Origin: Talpa occidentalis
Lineage: Eukaryota > Chordata > Mammalia > Eulipotyphla > Talpidae
Direction: 5' to 3'
Length of the DNA stretch: 64,000 nt
Assembly (NCBI RefSeq): GCF_014898055.3
Contig: NW_023604295.1
Coordinates: forward strand, 72,566,301-72,630,300
Shown: positions 60,171-64,000 of the stretch, one piece after another
Numbering within the stretch: the stretch's first letter is position 1
Layout: every line of letters starts with the position of its first letter
Position numbers and translations under genes: made by a program
Notes under the pieces: model-generated
What the model saw: only the letters and a program-made list of their open reading frames with translations
Told to the model about the DNA's origin: nothing
Database searches by the model: none

Positions 60171-60743
60171 ATTGATTTGATGTTTCTCTAATGAAGTTTT
60201 GTAGTTGAGTCATCAAAGACAAAATGTAATAACACTGCTAATGAAATATATCTATTAATGTCCAATTTTCTATTTTTCAATTTTCTAATCAGTTACTTCT
60301 TTGCTGTTTAACAGAAGAAACATAATATAGACAAACTTTGTTATCTCAAATTTGAACATGAATGTCCACACACAAAGCTGCAAGAGATAGGGATATGATT
60401 GCTAATGTCATGTAACAGGGGATCTACCTATGGATATATGGGAATAAAGGAAAACCAGAAAACTCTTCTGGCAATTCTAATAGGGTTTCCATGGACATGT
60501 CCCTCTGGCCATCTTTTATCATCTTTTTTTTCTGATACTCCAATTAAAATTCTTTGTCTACTACTCCTATCCAAGTTTTCTGCTGTTTTGGTAACTGAGT
60601 TCCTCAAAGTCACTGCTTGCTTCTATTGATTTTAATTTTCACAATAAATTCAGAATACCACTCAAAGTTGACCTCATTCCCCACATTCTTCAAATTAAAA
60701 CATGCAGAGAAGTTTCTAACTAAGCCAACATATCACAATCCAG
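60171..60743. other. Single-copy DNA
   Basis: No feature recognised. Confidence 0.4.
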
Positions 60744-61024
60744 ACACACATTTTTTAAAGATTTATATTTATTTATGCATACAAGAACTGAGGTACAGGC
60801 CAGAGGTGTGTGTGGGGTGAGAGGATTCACGAGGGACAGAATGGGGAACAGAACAGGCAGACTGACTGAAATACACTGCTGAGGGGAGCAGTGGGCAAGG
60901 CAGAAAGGATCTGCTGCACCATGTGGGTAGCTCCCTGGCTGGTAGGGGATCAAATTTGTACTGCAGAGGCTATGGATGTGCTCAACCCCTTGCACCACCA
61001 GGGAAGCCCCTAGAACACACATTT
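60744..61024 (-). mobile_element. SINE, type III, minus strand, with 10-bp TSD
   Basis: ACACACATTT at 60744-60753 and 61015-61024. The minus strand starts GGGGCTTCCCTGGTGGTGC and ends TGCATAAATAAATATAAATC with CTTTAAAAA. Type III mark CATGTGGGTAGCTCCC on plus. The B-box region is short of several bases. Confidence 0.93.
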
Positions 61025-61467
61025 CTTGTTAGCCTGTTCTGTTCTTCAAAACTGAATCACAGCCTAGTGGCCAAACACTCATGCCTGACCCTTTCCATTG
61101 TGCATAGTCAGCTGAGGGTACTACATGAAACACGTAATGAACAGTTCTTGAGCTACTTCTTGAAATTGTTACTAGAAAGAAAGCCAGAGACAAGGAGTCC
61201 ATTGAATGTGCAAAATTCTTCTCCAAACAATGCTGTAATCACATTCCCTGGTTTTGAACTTTTCCAAGCTATAGACACACCTATTTCCAACTGCCACATG
61301 GAAATTACCAATTATATGGAGAAGTGGCTCATTTTCAGATTATTTATTTGTTTACTTATTGATTTTATTGAGAAGATACATTGTACCTTTGGTCCTGTAC
61401 CCCCAAAGAGTAACACAGGATTTTTCAGGCATCAAAATGGGGAAAGGGAATTTCAACTCGACAGAAG
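61025..61467. other. Single-copy DNA
   Basis: A 183-codon frame crosses from the SINE into here; no domain is recognised and part of it is SINE, so I do not call a gene. Confidence 0.4.
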
Positions 61468-61768
61468 AGTATAAGACTTTAGGGCCTCCCCTTGTGGCGC
61501 AGCGGTTGAGCCCTGGGCTGCAAAGCTGTCCGCAGCCTCTGCAGTGTTGGTTCTATCCCCAGACTCCAGAGAGGGTGCCACATGGCGCAACAGACCTCTC
61601 CTGTCTTACCCACTGCTCCCCTAAGCAGTGAATTTCGTCAGTCTGCCTGTTCTGTTCCCTGCTCTGGTTCTGGGAATTCTCTCACCCTCCTGTGCTTCTG
61701 ACTGTATCCAGTGCTTGCATAGATAAATAAAAAATAAATCTTAAAAAAAAAAAAGTATAAGACTTTAG
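61468..61768 (+). mobile_element. SINE, type I, with perfect 15-bp TSD
   Basis: AGTATAAGACTTTAG at 61468-61482 and 61754-61768. It reads GGCCTCCCCTTGTGGCGCAGCGG, GGTTCTATCCCC, GCAGTGAATTTCGTCAG, CTGACTGTATCCAGTGC, AAATAAATCTT and A12. A complete copy with pure tail. Confidence 0.96.
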
Positions 61769-62699
61769 AGAAAGCTGGGAAGTTCTGCTTGGTTCCATTG
61801 TGAGTGATGTACATATGGCAGGTAATATATGAAATTTCCTAGGAAGATTCTTTATAGTGTGACAGGAAAATATAGTTTTACCTCTCTCCAAACTTAATTT
61901 TCTTTGTGTAAAGCGAGATGTTTGAGTGAGTTGTTTTCTGAGAGATATTCTTCCTACTGATTCAGTTATTTTAAGTCACCCTTGAATGAAGATCTCTTTC
62001 ATTGTCCAGATCTAGTTTCTAATCATCTCGTAATAGAACATCAAGCAATATTTTAAGTTGATCTTCAAGGACTCAACAGGAGCAATCCACTCTGAGACTC
62101 CTTCCACTACAGGTGGCAATTTATAAATAATGGTTTTGCCAAAGACCATTGTAACCTTATATATCCCTCAGTCCTTGCACCCTATAAAAACCTCTGATCC
62201 ACACATCTCTTCAGGTCAAGAAAATTCTGGTCTCTTTTATTTCTTCATATAATTTTCTATATCAATTCAAAAATATGTGACTATTATTCTTGGGTTAGTC
62301 AAATTTAATATTAAAGTCAGACATATATAGCAAAGGGCCAGATCATCCAGGTTGGTAAATATGTGGAGATTCGGGGAGGTCATTGTAAAGCAGGCATACA
62401 AACTCTTAGCCACATCCCATGCACCTTATCTTATGCATTCTTTTCATCTTATTGTTTCTGAATTATAAACTTTATAATAAATCAGATACATTTATGTCTA
62501 TATCTATCTATAGTTCACTGACTTTCATGGTCTCATACTATTCTTAAGTCTAGTTCCATCCTTTAGGAATTGAATAGTTGTTACGTACAATTCTGATAAA
62601 ACAGCTATATTCTTGACAAATAGCTAATGTGTATTTGGACAACACATATAAAATCTGCATTAGGCCTTCTATTATTTCCTACTTCCAAACTTGTAAGTG
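61769..62699. other. AT-rich DNA with a possible old LTR piece
   Basis: At about 62060-62290 the text CCCTCAGTCCTTGCACCCTATAAAAACCTCTGATCC has a TATAAAA box in an LTR-like context (U3/R boundary type). No partner, ends or TSD were found, so this is only a suggestion. The rest is single-copy. No gene. Confidence 0.35.
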
Positions 62700-64000
62700 A
62701 GAATCACACTAATTAGGTATCACACTCCTTGACTTTAAGCTATATTACAAAGCTATACCAATCAAAATAGTGTGGTTTTATAACTAAAGCAGACACATAG
62801 ATCACTAAAACAGAACTAAAAACCAATAAAACACCACACATACATGGACACCTAATTCATGATAAAAAGTGCAGAACATACACTGAAGAAAGGAAAGACT
62901 TTTCAATAAACAGTACTAGAAAAACTGGAAAACCATAAGCAAAACAATAAGCCTAGACCATTCTTGTAAACTGTATGCAAAAAAAAAAAACAAAATGGAT
63001 TGAAGACTTGAAAGTGAGACATAAACACATAAAATTCATAGGCAGCAAACTACTTGACATTAGCTATCGTAGTAATGTGTTTGTATAATCAACTCCAATA
63101 GTAAGAGAAACAAAAGCAAAAATAAACAAATGAAATTACATTGAACTAAATGGCTCTGTACAATCAATGAAAGTAAACATCATTCCAAAAAAGACAACCT
63201 ACTGAATAAGAGCACAAATCTTATAAGGTGTTAATATCTAAAATATATAAAGAACTTACATAACTCAAGAACAACAACAAAAAGAAATCAACTTGATTTA
63301 AAAATGTGTAGAAAACCTGAATAGACATTGCTCCAAAGAAACATACAAATGATTAAAAGTCAGATAAAACATTTTTGTCATCACGTATTATAATGGAAAT
63401 GACAATTTTTTTGAATGACTATTAATTAAATAGACAAGAAACAAATGCTGGTGAGAATGTGGAGAAAAAGGAACTCTCATACACTGTTGGAATGTAAGCT
63501 GGTGCAGCCATTATGGAAAGTAGTATAGAGATGTTTAAAAAAAAAATTAAGAATAGAAATGCCATATGATTCAGCCACTCTATTTAACTGAAGAATATAA
63601 AAACACTAAACAAACAAGTAGGTACACCCTATGTTTATTGCAGCATAATTTACACTAGCCAAAATATAGAAACAATCTAAGTACCTGTCTATGAATGAGT
63701 GGATGGATACAGTAGAAGACTATCACATATTAAAAAAAAGATACAAATTATGACATTTGTGAACATGGATGGACCTTGAGGATATTATGCTAATTGAAAT
63801 ATTCTAAGTCAGGTAGAAAATGAGAAATTCTGCATCATTTTACCCATGTGAATATAAAAAAAAATAAAGCAAATGAATAAACAAAACAGACAAACAAACA
63901 AAACTCCTAGATCCAGAGAACAGATTCTTAGCTATTAGAGCAGAGGGGGTTAAGGGTTAAGTGAAATGACAAATGGAGGTCAACTCTATGGTGATAGAAG
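62700..64000 (+). mobile_element. Older L1 ORF2/3' region, plus strand, runs off the window
   Basis: From ATCACACTCCTTGACTTTAAGC and TATACCAATCAAAATAGTGTGG through GAAATCAACTTGATTTAAAAATG, CTGGTGAGAATGTGGAGAAAAAGGAACTCTC, CCTATGTTTATTGCAGCATAATTTACAC, GAACATGGATGGACCTTGAGG to the 3' UTR text AGATCCAGAGAACAGATTC and CAAATGGAGGTCAACTC. Standard L1 order in sense orientation. Many indels and stops; more diverged than the copies at 1-960 and 10785-11586. The poly(A) end lies beyond 64000. Confidence 0.9.

Noticed and set aside
60923..61474. 183-codon open frame
   Set aside because: It starts inside a minus-strand SINE and runs into single-copy DNA without domain, splice or coding signals.

Overview
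This window is a 64 kb stretch of AT-rich mammalian nuclear DNA. I find no protein-coding gene, exon or functional RNA gene. It contains LINE-1 fragments of several ages, L2, MIR and MaLR relics, and poly(A)-tailed tRNA-headed SINEs flanked by target-site duplications (TSDs), which together indicate a placental mammal. The SINE family dominates the younger repeats (18 copies). It is not Alu, B1/B2, Bov-tA, CHR, ERE, CanSINE, Ves, Rhin or the camelid SINE as I know them. This points to another placental lineage, possibly laurasiatherian; pangolin is one speculative option. Species cannot be fixed from the sequence alone. The open reading frames present are short and are mostly shadows of SINEs, L1 ORF2 remnants and LTRs.

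Layout. 1-960: 3' end of a relatively young L1 (+). 961-10784: SINEs at 2747, 4044 and 5410, a MaLR LTR at about 7140, and a MIR at about 8020, in AT-rich single-copy DNA. 10785-11586: a complete short L1 insertion with a 5' inversion and a 17-bp TSD. 11635-24769: nine SINE-related or old L1/MaLR insertions, with an enhancer-like single-copy block near 17.8-18.2 kb. 24770-39050: a 14 kb stretch with no SINE and few repeats, containing candidate conserved noncoding DNA, (CT)n, MIR, MaLR and L2. 39064-42098: three SINEs, one consisting only of the tRNA-like head. 42100-54400: a second SINE-free stretch with two related LTRs (46.4 and 49.0 kb; the second is a clean solo LTR with a 5-bp TSD), an MLT1 relic, two antisense L1 relics, L2, and a full-length U1 snRNA pseudogene at 51987-52150. 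54428-61753: five SINEs and a GC-richer single-copy block near 56 kb. 62700-64000: an older L1 running off the window.

No genes act together here; the window reads as intergenic or deep-intronic DNA. The most informative content is mechanistic. One L1 shows a textbook twin-priming inversion. The SINE family splits into three subfamilies and has AATAAA plus TCTT ends. Some of its tails hold short unique segments that end in T-runs before the poly(A), as expected from Pol III read-through followed by polyadenylation. There are also several perfect short inverted repeats, and candidate noncoding regulatory blocks whose conservation could not be tested here. I did not find a convincing undescribed biological system.
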